12,906 nt of DNA from an uncultured Collinsella sp. (GTDB taxonomy: Bacteria; Actinomycetota; Coriobacteriia; Coriobacteriales; Coriobacteriaceae), in contig CAADUO010000017.1 in assembly GCA_900752215.1 (NCBI GenBank), positions 1 to 12,906 on the forward strand, given 5' to 3'. Below are positions 1-5,931 of the stretch, one piece after another; the stretch's first letter is position 1, and each line of letters begins with the position of its first letter. Below the pieces are notes generated by a model. It did no database searches. It had not been told where the DNA came from and saw only the letters and a program-made list of their open reading frames with translations. Made by a program: the position numbers and the translations under genes.

Positions 1-14
1 TCGGTCGGAGGGGT

Positions 15-94
15 GGCTTTGTAAAGCCGTTTGTCTCCACCCGCGTAGCGGGTGGTTTAAAGCTGGCCGCTGCGCGGCCAGCAGACTAAAGTCT
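15..94. repeat. Cluster of four small hairpins at the left edge
   Basis: Four perfect inverted repeats follow one another with 0-8 nt between them: 15-28 (GGCTTT/AAAGCC), 37-55 (CCACCCGC, loop GTA, GCGGGTGG, then TTT), 62-82 (GCTGGCCGC, loop TGC, GCGGCCAGC) and 83-94 (AGACT/AGTCT). A fifth, larger terminator hairpin follows at 100-136. No reading frame explains them. Such packed hairpins occur in structured RNAs, in terminator clusters and at the ends of IS200/IS605-type elements. The upstream neighbour lies outside the window, so the choice stays open. The hairpins are seen directly; any function is inference. Confidence 0.6.
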
Positions 95-99
95 TGAAC

Positions 100-136
100 A
101 AAGGCACCGCAAAGACCATCTCTTTGCGGTGCCTTT
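100..136. terminator. Strong bidirectional terminator downstream of the HPr-like gene
   Basis: A perfect 16-bp stem pairs 100-115 (AAAGGCACCGCAAAGA) with 121-136 around a 5-nt loop, and the arm ends supply A/T runs on both sides (TTTT on the + strand at 134-137). It lies 3' of the HPr-like gene on the - strand and would also stop a + strand transcript coming from the left. Both-strand use is inferred from the symmetry. Confidence 0.8.
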
Positions 137-151
137 TGATACCAATTTATG

Positions 152-185
152 CAACAGAGGGGACTGCCCCTTTGTCACATTGTTG
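152..185. repeat. REP-like palindrome
   Basis: The stretch is an imperfect palindrome: outer CAACA/TGTTG and inner AGGGG-ACTG-CCCCT, with TTTGTCACA on the right side. It lies just 3' of the HPr-like gene, starting 3 nt after its stop codon. The core resembles intergenic GGGGAC-GTCCCC palindromes that I recall as dispersed REP-like repeats in many Gram-positive and coriobacterial genomes. That family link is from memory and not checked. No associated transposase is present in the window. Confidence 0.45.
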
Positions 186-188
186 AGG

Positions 189-437
189 TTAAAGCGAGAG
201 GTTTCTGATCGACGTGACGCAGGAGGCCTCATCCACGCCCGAAACGCGGAACACGACGTCTTCGCCACATTCGCCGCAGAGTGCCATGAGCCCTATAACG
301 TCGCGGCCATCCGTGTGGCGATCGCCGATACTGACTGACACGTCGCTACGATGCTTGGCAATGATGTCATAGAGCAGCGCAACCGGGCGGGCATGTAATC
401 CCAACGGATCTTTAATCGTCTTTGTAAACTCGACCAT
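189..437 (-). CDS. ptsH: HPr-family phosphocarrier protein with Asp at the Ser46 position
   Basis: This 82-residue protein has the size and core motif of HPr, the small cytosolic protein that passes phosphate from enzyme I to the EIIA domains of sugar phosphotransferase systems. The active-site motif GLHARPV puts the phosphorylated histidine at residue 15 and Arg at 17, the canonical positions. The regulatory site that HPr kinase modifies in Gram-positive bacteria, Ser46, is aspartate here (GRDVIGLM, D46), followed by the usual hydrophobic helix residues. I chose the ATG at 437 because GGGAGGGG lies just upstream and the protein then starts in register with HPr; upstream ATGs would add 15 residues without a clear ribosome site. 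It stands alone downstream of aspS, separated by a terminator. It may be the main HPr or a paralogue. Confidence 0.88.
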   Translation of the reverse strand: MVEFTKTIKDPLGLHARPVALLYDIIAKHRSDVSVSIGDRHTDGRDVIGLMALCGECGEDVVFRVSGVDEASCVTSIRNLSL

Positions 438-520
438 GTCCCCTCCCACGACATCGCACATTCGGCCGGCAAACCCAGCCACGTGGTAGTTATTGTACGT
501 TACCGGCGCACCCCCGTCCC

Positions 521-555
521 ATAAAAAACGAGGGAAGGCACACGTCCTTCCCTCG
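521..555 (-). terminator. Intrinsic terminator of aspS
   Basis: A perfect 10-bp stem pairs 529-538 (CGAGGGAAGG) with 546-555 around a 7-nt loop. On the - strand it is followed at once by six T (523-528), the classical layout of a Rho-independent terminator. It starts 25 nt after the aspS stop codon and separates aspS from the HPr-like gene, which therefore needs its own promoter in about 438-520. Confidence 0.92.
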
Positions 556-580
556 CAACAGGCAATATGTAGCCGCTCGC

Positions 581-2368
581 CTACATCAGGCGCAGGCTGA
601 CGTCCTTGAGCTGGGCGCCGCTAACGGCACTCGGAGCGCCCGACATGAGGTCGGAGCCGCTGGCCGTCTTGGGAAACGCCATGACGTCGCGGATGGAGTC
701 GGAGCCGGTGAGCAGCATGCACACGCGGTCCAGGCCCAGAGCGAAACCGCCCATCGGGGGTGCACCAAACTTGAGGGCCTCCATGAGGAAGCCAAACTGA
801 GACTCGGCGCGCTCCTCGGTAAAGCCCAGGAGCTTGAGCATGGACATCTGCATCTCGGCGTTGTGGATACGCATACCGCCGCCGCCGGCCTCAAAGCCGT
901 CCATGACAAAGTCGTAGGTGCACGAACCGGCTGCCAGCGGGTCGGCCTCGATCTTGGCGATGTCGGTCTCGGTCGGCAGGGTGAAGGGCTGGTGCTCGGC
1001 AGCATAGGCCTTGCGGTCCTCATCCCAGTGGAACAGCGGGAAGTTGACGACCCACAGGAAGTCGTGGCCCTCGCGCTTGATCTCGAGTGCGTTGGCCATG
1101 TGAGAACGCATGCCGCCCAGGATCTCGTCAGAGAGCAGGCGCGGGCCGGCGGCGAACATCACAAGGTCGCCGGGCTCGACATCCATGCGCTCGCGCAGAG
1201 CCGCCATCTCCTCGTCCGAGAAGAACTTGACGATGGGGCTGTTGATAGAGCCGTCCTCGCGGAAAGCAATCCAGGCCAGGCCCTTGGCGCCAAACGTGGA
1301 GGCCACGCCGGCAAGCTTATCGATCTTGGCACGTGCCCAGGCACCGGCGCCCTTGGCGTTGATGGCCTTGACGACAGAGCCCTCCTCGTTTGCGGCAGTC
1401 GCAAAGACCTTGAACTTGGAGTTGGCGAAGATGTCGGTCAGGTCGACCAGGTGCATGCCATAGCGGGTATCGGGCTTGTCGGAGCCATAGGTGTCCATGG
1501 CCTCCCAGTAGTCCATACGACGCAGCGGCGTAGGCATCTCGACGCCCATGCGGCCGAAGGCGTCGGCCAGGACCTCCTCGAGCGCGCTCATGACGTCGTT
1601 CTGGTCCACGAAGGACATCTCGATATCGACCTGGGTGAACTCGGGCTGACGGTCGGCACGCAGGTCCTCGTCGCGGAAGCACTTGGCAACCTGGTAGTAG
1701 CGCTCGACGCCACCGACCATGAGCAGCTGCTTCAGGAGCTGCGGGGACTGCGGCAGGGCGTAGAAGTTACCCGGCTGAATACGGCTGGGAACGATGAAGT
1801 CGCGAGCGCCCTCGGGCGTGGACTTGAACAGGGAGGGCGTCTCGACCTCCATGAACTCACGGTTGTGCAGCGCCTCCCGAATGGCAAAGGTAAAGTCGGA
1901 GCGCAGCTTGAGGTTGGCCATCATCTCGGGACGACGGAGGTCCAGATAGCGATAGCGCAGGCGGGTGTCCTCGCTCGTCTCGATGCCGTCCTCGATCTGG
2001 AACGGCGGGGTGACGGACGTGTTGAGCACCTCGGCGTGGTCGGTCAGGACCTCGATCTCGCCGGTCGCGAGCTTGGTGTTGGTGGTCTCCTCACCACGAG
2101 CGCGCACGACGCCGTGGATCTTGATGGGCCACTCGGGACGCATGGTCTCGGCGATCTTAAAGGCATCGCCGTCGGAGTGCTCGGGGTCGAAGGTGAGCTG
2201 CGTGATGCCCTCGCGGTCACGAAGGTCGCAGAAGATAAGGCCGCCGTGGTCGCGGCGACGACTCACCCAACCGGTGAGGGTGACCTCTTCGCCCACGTTC
2301 TCGAAGCGAAGCTCGCCGCAGGTACGGGTGTGCATGGAATGCTCATCGATGGGACGGGTCTGGCTCAT
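581..2368 (-). CDS. aspS: Aspartyl-tRNA synthetase, probably non-discriminating type
   Basis: The 595-residue protein charges tRNA with aspartate in the cytosol and has the length and layout of bacterial AspRS: N-terminal OB-fold anticodon-binding domain (about 13-125), class II catalytic core, an inserted GAD domain in the middle, and the C-terminal part of the core. Motif 2 is visible as CFRDEDLRADRQPEFTQ and motif 3 as GFALGLDRVCMLL. In the anticodon domain the loop reads RRRDHGG with His41. The same position is His in AspRS enzymes that also charge tRNA-Asn and Leu in strict ones such as E. coli, so this one may serve both tRNAs. The ATG at 2368 is preceded by AAGGAGG with a 9-nt gap, which decides the start. 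It is divergent from serB and ends at its own terminator. Confidence 0.97.
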   Translation of the reverse strand: MSQTRPIDEHSMHTRTCGELRFENVGEEVTLTGWVSRRRDHGGLIFCDLRDREGITQLTFDPEHSDGDAFKIAETMRPEWPIKIHGVVRARGEETTNTKLATGEIEVLTDHAEVLNTSVTPPFQIEDGIETSEDTRLRYRYLDLRRPEMMANLKLRSDFTFAIREALHNREFMEVETPSLFKSTPEGARDFIVPSRIQPGNFYALPQSPQLLKQLLMVGGVERYYQVAKCFRDEDLRADRQPEFTQVDIEMSFVDQNDVMSALEEVLADAFGRMGVEMPTPLRRMDYWEAMDTYGSDKPDTRYGMHLVDLTDIFANSKFKVFATAANEEGSVVKAINAKGAGAWARAKIDKLAGVASTFGAKGLAWIAFREDGSINSPIVKFFSDEEMAALRERMDVEPGDLVMFAAGPRLLSDEILGGMRSHMANALEIKREGHDFLWVVNFPLFHWDEDRKAYAAEHQPFTLPTETDIAKIEADPLAAGSCTYDFVMDGFEAGGGGMRIHNAEMQMSMLKLLGFTEERAESQFGFLMEALKFGAPPMGGFALGLDRVCMLLTGSDSIRDVMAFPKTASGSDLMSGAPSAVSGAQLKDVSLRLM

Positions 2369-2395
2369 ACCAGTGATCCTCCTTTATGGATCTGT

Positions 2396-2420
2396 GCCGC
2401 CCCGTGTCGTTCCGGGCGGC
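2396..2420 (-). promoter_or_regulatory. Hairpin in the aspS leader
   Basis: Perfect 7-bp arms (GCCGCCC at 2396-2402, GGGCGGC at 2414-2420) enclose an 11-nt loop, 28 nt upstream of the aspS start and just 5' of its ribosome site. No T run follows, so it is not a terminator, and no T-box specifier or antiterminator could be recognised. A weak -10-like TAAGAT lies at 2474-2479 on the - strand without a good -35 box. The rest of 2369-2624 holds no recognisable gene. A regulatory role is only possible. Confidence 0.3.
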
Positions 2421-2624
2421 GTCGTACAGATTTGCCCAGCCTGCGTAAACCGCGCAGCCAGACATGGCGTTCTATCTTATCGCACCCGCGTCGATGTGCC
2501 GCGGAAAAGTAGCTCATGCCCAAAGACTTGACGGAGACGAAACAATTGGTGCACCGCGGCCGTCGCCAAGGCGTGCCACGTGCGACAATGTGCCCCAATA
2601 CAACTGCACTCGGAAAGGCCCGCC

Positions 2625-3260
2625 ATGACTGCACGCCTCATCGTTATGGATATCGACTCCACACTCATCAACCAGGAGGTCATCGACCTGTTGGGCGAGG
2701 AGGCCGGCGTAGGCGAGCAAGTGGCGAAGATCACTGAGCGCGCCATGCGCGGCGAACTGGACTTTAAGCAGGCGCTCGAGGAGCGCGTGGGGCTGCTTGC
2801 CGGCTTGGATGAGAGCGTGTTCGAGCGCACCTTTGAGCGCGTGACGTTTACCCCCGGCGCGCTGGAGCTTGTGCGCTCGGCGCACAGCAAGGGCTGGAAG
2901 GTCGGCGTGGTAAGCGGCGGCTTTCACGAGGTCGCCGACAAGATCGTGGCTGCCGCGGGTATCGACTTTTGTCTGGCCAATCGTCTGGAGGTCGTGGACG
3001 GCAAGCTCACCGGTAAGTTAGCTGCCGACATTGTGACCAAGGAGTCCAAGCTCATCCAGCTGCTGGACTGGGCAGTTGAGTGCGGTGTCGACATGGCCCA
3101 CACCGTCGCGATCGGCGACGGCGCCAACGACATCCCCATGATTCAGGCCGCGGGCATGGGCATCGCGTTTTGCGCCAAGCCCAAGACGCGCGAGGCCGCC
3201 CCGTTTGCCATCGACGAGCGCAACCTGATGCTCGCCATGGACATCATCCTGCGCGACTAG
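2625..3260 (+). CDS. serB: Phosphoserine phosphatase
   Basis: This 211-residue HAD-superfamily enzyme most likely removes phosphate from O-phosphoserine, the last step of serine synthesis from 3-phosphoglycerate. Motif I is MDIDST (D9 nucleophile, D11 acid/base), motif II the VVSGGF segment, and motif IV IGDGANDIPM. Between motifs I and II lies the helical cap (ERAMRGELDFKQAL), typical of SerB, whose Glu and Arg bind the substrate's amino and carboxyl groups. It lacks the N-terminal ACT domain of some longer SerB proteins. The ATG at 2625 was chosen over an upstream in-frame ATG at 2580 because motif I then sits at the usual distance from the N-terminus and GGAAAGG lies about 8 nt upstream. 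A related HAD phosphatase with another substrate cannot be excluded. Confidence 0.92.
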   Translation: MTARLIVMDIDSTLINQEVIDLLGEEAGVGEQVAKITERAMRGELDFKQALEERVGLLAGLDESVFERTFERVTFTPGALELVRSAHSKGWKVGVVSGGFHEVADKIVAAAGIDFCLANRLEVVDGKLTGKLAADIVTKESKLIQLLDWAVECGVDMAHTVAIGDGANDIPMIQAAGMGIAFCAKPKTREAAPFAIDERNLMLAMDIILRD

Positions 3261-3297
3261 CAAGTTCGCCCAACAATTGAATCAGTCTGTCCTATAG

Positions 3298-3329
3298 TTT
3301 CCGAACAATTTTGTCTTAGTGTTCGGAAA
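3298..3329. promoter_or_regulatory. Perfect inverted repeat upstream of larB, probable operator
   Basis: The arms TTTCCGAACA (3298-3307) and TGTTCGGAAA (3320-3329) are perfect complements separated by 12 nt, a centre-to-centre distance of 22 nt or about two helical turns. No T run follows on either strand, so it is not an intrinsic terminator. The right arm overlaps where the -35 box of the larB promoter would be. The natural candidate for binding it is the TetR-type protein at the end of the same operon, which is inference. I found no second copy upstream of larA or larD. Confidence 0.6.
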
Positions 3330-3343
3330 AATACCTTTTGAGT

Positions 3344-3351
3344 GCTAGACT
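3344..3351 (+). promoter_or_regulatory. larB: Candidate extended -10 of the larB promoter
   Basis: TG-C-TAGACT forms an extended -10 element (TAGACT at 3346-3351) that would start transcription near 3358, about 17 nt before the larB ATG. The -35 match is poor and lies within the right arm of the inverted repeat, which would suit an activator-dependent or repressed promoter. A second -10-like box, TATAGT, lies at 3293-3298, directly before the repeat. Confidence 0.35.
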
Positions 3352-3374
3352 TTGCGCCGTCGAAGGGAACATAT

Positions 3375-4157
3375 ATGGATAAACGAGATCTTGAGCAGCT
3401 GCTGAGCGATGTTGCCGGCGGATCAGTCGCCCCTGCCGACGCGCTTACGCGCATCCAGACGGCGCCAACCGCCGATCTGGGTTTTGCGCAGCTCGATCTT
3501 TCGCGCGGGGTGCGCCAGGGAGCCGGCGAGGTTGTCTACGGCGCCGGTAAAACCGCCGAGCAGATTGCCGCCATTATCGAAGCGCTGCACGATGCCGGCC
3601 AGGAGCGCATCCTGGTCACGCGCCTGGAAGCCGAAAAGGCAGACCGCACCTCGGAGCTCCTCGACAACGGCATCGACCTGGGATATGTCCCGAACACACA
3701 GCTCGCCCTCGTGGGCGGCAAGCCCTCCCCTACCGGCAACGGACGCATCGTCGTTGCCTGCGCCGGCACGAGCGACTTGCCCGTCGCCGAGGAAGCCGCG
3801 TTGACGGCCGAGTTCTATGGCAACGAGGTCGACCGCCTCTACGACGTAGGCGTCGCCGGCCTGCACCGCCTGCTCGCGCATGCCGAGGAACTTGCCCAGG
3901 CACAGGTGGTCATCGCCATCGCCGGCATGGAGGGCGCGTTGGCAAGCGTTATCGGCGGTCTGGTGAGCTGTCCGGTCATCGCCGTTCCCACCAGCGTGGG
4001 CTACGGCGCAAGTTTTGGTGGCATGGCCGCACTGCTCGCCATGCTCAACTCCTGTGCCAGCGGCGTTTCGGTCGTCAATATCGACAACGGCTTTGGTGCC
4101 GCCTACCAGGCAAGTCTTATCAATCATCTGAGCGCCGGCACATCCCGCGCCCGTTAA
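3375..4157 (+). CDS. larB: LarB, pyridinium-3,5-biscarboxylate mononucleotide synthase
   Basis: LarB starts synthesis of the nickel-pincer cofactor of lactate racemase: it carboxylates the pyridine ring of nicotinic acid adenine dinucleotide and releases AMP. The 260-residue protein has an N-terminal helical part and a C-terminal half related to PurE/AIR carboxylase. Clear family motifs are GAGKTAEQI (57-65), TSDLPVAEEA, AGMEGALASVIGGL, and the run VPTSVGYGASFGG into LNSCASGVSVVNIDNGFGA. The cysteine of that last motif (C227) probably corresponds to the catalytic cysteine reported for Lactobacillus plantarum LarB. The ATG at 3375 has GAAGGGAA upstream; an upstream in-frame start at 3342 lies inside the promoter. 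It is first in a tight operon with larC 10 nt downstream. Confidence 0.95.
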   Translation: MDKRDLEQLLSDVAGGSVAPADALTRIQTAPTADLGFAQLDLSRGVRQGAGEVVYGAGKTAEQIAAIIEALHDAGQERILVTRLEAEKADRTSELLDNGIDLGYVPNTQLALVGGKPSPTGNGRIVVACAGTSDLPVAEEAALTAEFYGNEVDRLYDVGVAGLHRLLAHAEELAQAQVVIAIAGMEGALASVIGGLVSCPVIAVPTSVGYGASFGGMAALLAMLNSCASGVSVVNIDNGFGAAYQASLINHLSAGTSRAR

Positions 4158-4167
4158 GGAGCATTCC

Positions 4168-5085
4168 ATGTCAAACCATCAGCACACGCTTATCATCGAC
4201 GGCACCTCGGGCATCAGCGGCGATATGACCGTCGCGGCCCTGCTCGACCTGGGCGCCAGCGAGGAGCACCTGCGCAAACAGCTCGCCACACTGCCGGTCG
4301 ACGGCTTTACGATCGTCGTCACGCGCGTAAACAAGCATGGCATCGACGCCTGCGATTTCGACGTTCAGCTGGCAGAAGAGCTCGAGAACCACGACCACGA
4401 CATGGCATGGCTCTACGGCAACGAAACAGCTGCCGAGCACACGCACGAGCACGAGCACGAGCACCACCATCATGACCATGACGAGCATGAGCACTGCCAT
4501 GAGCATGATCATGAGACCCACGGCCATGGCCACGAGGGTCACCATCACGCCCACCACCATCACCACCGTTCTTTGGCGGACGTCACCGCTATCATCGACG
4601 GCTCGCAGCTAAGCGATGGCACCAAGCGTCGTGCGCTCGCCATCTTTACCGCGCTCGCCGCCGCCGAGGCAAAGGCCCACGGCAAAACGCCCGAGACCGT
4701 CATGTTCCACGAGGTAGGCGCCGTCGATTCCATCGTCGACGTCTGCTCTGTCGCCATCTGCCTCGATGACCTAGGTATTGAGGACATCGTGGTCGAGTCG
4801 CTCTCCGAAGGCCACGGAACCATTCGCTGCGCCCACGGCCTTATGCCCATTCCCGTCCCCGCTGTCGTCAACCTGTGCCAGGCGGGCAATATCGCCCTCA
4901 CGCCCGCACCGGTCGCTGGCGAGCTCGTGACGCCCACGGGCGCCGCCATCGTCACCGCGCTGCGCACGTCCGAGCACCTGCCGGCACGCTACCACATCGA
5001 GGCCGTCGGCTACGGCGCCGGCAAGCGCCCCTACGAGGGTTGCTCCGGCACGCTCCGTTGTCTACTCGTTGACGTGGATGCATAG
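4168..5085 (+). CDS. larC: LarC N-terminal domain protein (LarC1), nickel insertion, very His-rich
   Basis: LarC inserts nickel into the dithiocarboxylated pyridinium mononucleotide with CTP, finishing the LarA cofactor. This 305-residue protein covers only the N-terminal LarC1 part: it opens with IDGTSGISGDM and carries MFHEVGAVDSIVD, EGHGTIRCAHGLMPIPVPAV and ELVTPTGAA, then stops right after GYGAGKRPYEG and a final beta strand. Full LarC proteins are about 400 residues, and the CTP-binding LarC2 domain with its NIDD-type opening is absent. Residues 91-133 hold 25 histidines mixed with Glu and Asp, an unusually long metal-binding insert, probably a nickel store. The start has AAGGAG at good spacing. 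The downstream gene begins 2 nt after the stop, leaving no room for LarC2, and no shifted frame encodes it. Confidence 0.93.
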   Translation: MSNHQHTLIIDGTSGISGDMTVAALLDLGASEEHLRKQLATLPVDGFTIVVTRVNKHGIDACDFDVQLAEELENHDHDMAWLYGNETAAEHTHEHEHEHHHHDHDEHEHCHEHDHETHGHGHEGHHHAHHHHHRSLADVTAIIDGSQLSDGTKRRALAIFTALAAAEAKAHGKTPETVMFHEVGAVDSIVDVCSVAICLDDLGIEDIVVESLSEGHGTIRCAHGLMPIPVPAVVNLCQAGNIALTPAPVAGELVTPTGAAIVTALRTSEHLPARYHIEAVGYGAGKRPYEGCSGTLRCLLVDVDA

Positions 5086-5087
5086 CC

Positions 5088-5627
5088 ATGGATGCCCGCA
5101 AAGAAAAAAGCCGCGCTGCCATCGTTGCAGCGTTCTCCGAGCTGCTACGCGAAGAGGATTACGGCAAGATTACCGTCGGCGACATCATCGCTCGTGCCCA
5201 TGTTGGTCGGGCCACGTTCTACGGCCTCTTCAAGAGCAAAGACGACCTACTGTCCGAGCTCGTGAACGACATCTGCGCCCACGCCCTCGACGACGATGGT
5301 ACGCCGCTCGACGACCCACTCGTGCAAGTCGAGCATATCCTCAACAACCTCTGGGAACGCCGTCAGGGCGTACGCGCCCTCGTAGCCGGCGCCGGCTCAC
5401 GCGTCTTCGCCGACTGTCTCCGCAAGACCATCATGTCACGAGCAGCCGAAACCGTCCCCGTCGACCCCGCAGGCCCCGCCAGCACCATGGACCGCAGCTT
5501 CTTACTGCACCACATAGCCTCAAGCTTCGTAGCCACCGTCCAATGGTGGGCCTGGCACAACTTCCAAGCAGATAAAGCCGACGTAGCCAAAGACTACCTC
5601 TCAGCCATAAAGCCCCTCTTCAACTAA
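5088..5627 (+). CDS. TetR/AcrR-family transcriptional regulator, likely of the lar genes
   Basis: The 179-residue protein has a TetR-type N-terminal helix-turn-helix (about 8-55): SRAAIVAAFSELL, then YGKITVGDIIARAHVGRATF and YGLFKSKDDLL. The C-terminal half is an all-helical ligand and dimerisation domain with no motif that tells me the ligand. It starts 2 nt after larC and is therefore cotranscribed and probably translationally coupled, since no strong ribosome site of its own is visible. Context suggests that it senses lactate or a related signal and binds the inverted repeat before larB. This would replace the Crp/Fnr-type LarR known from Lactobacillus plantarum. That role is inference from position alone. 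Confidence 0.85.
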   Translation: MDARKEKSRAAIVAAFSELLREEDYGKITVGDIIARAHVGRATFYGLFKSKDDLLSELVNDICAHALDDDGTPLDDPLVQVEHILNNLWERRQGVRALVAGAGSRVFADCLRKTIMSRAAETVPVDPAGPASTMDRSFLLHHIASSFVATVQWWAWHNFQADKADVAKDYLSAIKPLFN

Positions 5628-5785
5628 GTAAGAAGCTCATCCCAAAGTTCCGCCCCAACCCAAAGCACAATCCATCCCAAAGTATCGACAACAGCCCAAC
5701 GCCCCTACCAGCAACAAGCCCCTCCCATCCAAATTCAGATATATATATGTTGGGTTGCTTGTACGAACGCAACAAAGACCCCGCA
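5628..5785 (+). other. C-rich, G-poor 3' region of the larB-larC-tetR operon
   Basis: Between the tetR stop and the hairpin element no credible gene is seen. Over 5641-5730 I count 43 C and 9 G in 90 nt, with CCCAAAG three times (5641, 5659, 5676). This strong C over G bias on the transcribed strand resembles Rho utilisation sites, so Rho-dependent termination of the operon is possible. An alternating AT run (5739-5748) and a weak 5-bp hairpin (5754-5773) follow. Confidence 0.35.
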
Positions 5786-5910
5786 GCTGACCGCATGGGG
5801 TAACTTCCCAGCGCATTCCGCAGGACGCAAAAAGGCTCGCCGCACGAAGTGCGCAGCGAGCCTTTTTGCATGTCCGAGGACGCGCTGGGAAGTTACCCCA
5901 TGCGGTCAGC
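5786..5910. repeat. Long hairpin element, copy 1 (variable 29-bp arms, conserved core)
   Basis: Outer arms 5786-5814 (GCTGACCGCATG...) and 5882-5910 are perfect complements over 29 bp. They enclose a 67-nt core (5815-5881). Inside, TCCGCAGGAC on the left and GTCCGAGGAC on the right form short internal loops. Next come a perfect 14-bp stem (GCAAAAAGGCTCGC) and an apical CGCAC-GAA-GTGCG hairpin with CA bulged. CGCA borders the left arm and GGACAACTA the right arm. The same core and borders recur at 8309-8435 with unrelated arms. The inner stem with AAAAA and TTTTT edges should act as a two-way terminator between the convergent tetR and larD genes; the outer architecture is not explained by that. 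Confidence 0.9.
5830..5868. terminator. Bidirectional terminator inside hairpin element copy 1
   Basis: The inner stem has GGCTCGC paired with GCGAGCC, flanked by AAAAA on the left and TTTTT on the right, so either strand yields a GC stem followed by U residues. It sits between the convergent ends of tetR and larD, where termination of both transcripts is expected. Confidence 0.75.
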
Positions 5911-5931
5911 GGACAACTATGTAGCCTCAGA

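Noticed and set aside
863..2512. Long + strand open frame of 549 codons
   Set aside because: It is antisense to aspS, whose motifs and ribosome site are clear; high GC codon bias opens this frame.
2365..2517. 50-codon - strand frame whose TGA overlaps the aspS ATG (ATGA), a possible leader peptide
   Set aside because: No ribosome site, arginine-rich composition typical of a chance frame, and no run of Asp codons as expected of an attenuator.
5040..5100. Programmed frameshift joining larC to LarC2
   Set aside because: No LarC2-like sequence is found in either other frame; the downstream DNA encodes a TetR protein with a good helix-turn-helix.
5620..5871. 83-codon - strand frame between larD and tetR
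   Set aside because: It starts inside the hairpin element and runs through the C-rich region; its translation is low-complexity and Gly-rich with no motif.
5786..5910. CRISPR-like array, suggested by about 30-nt variable segments between short repeats
   Set aside because: The variable segments are inverted complements of each other, there are only two per locus, and no cas gene is present.
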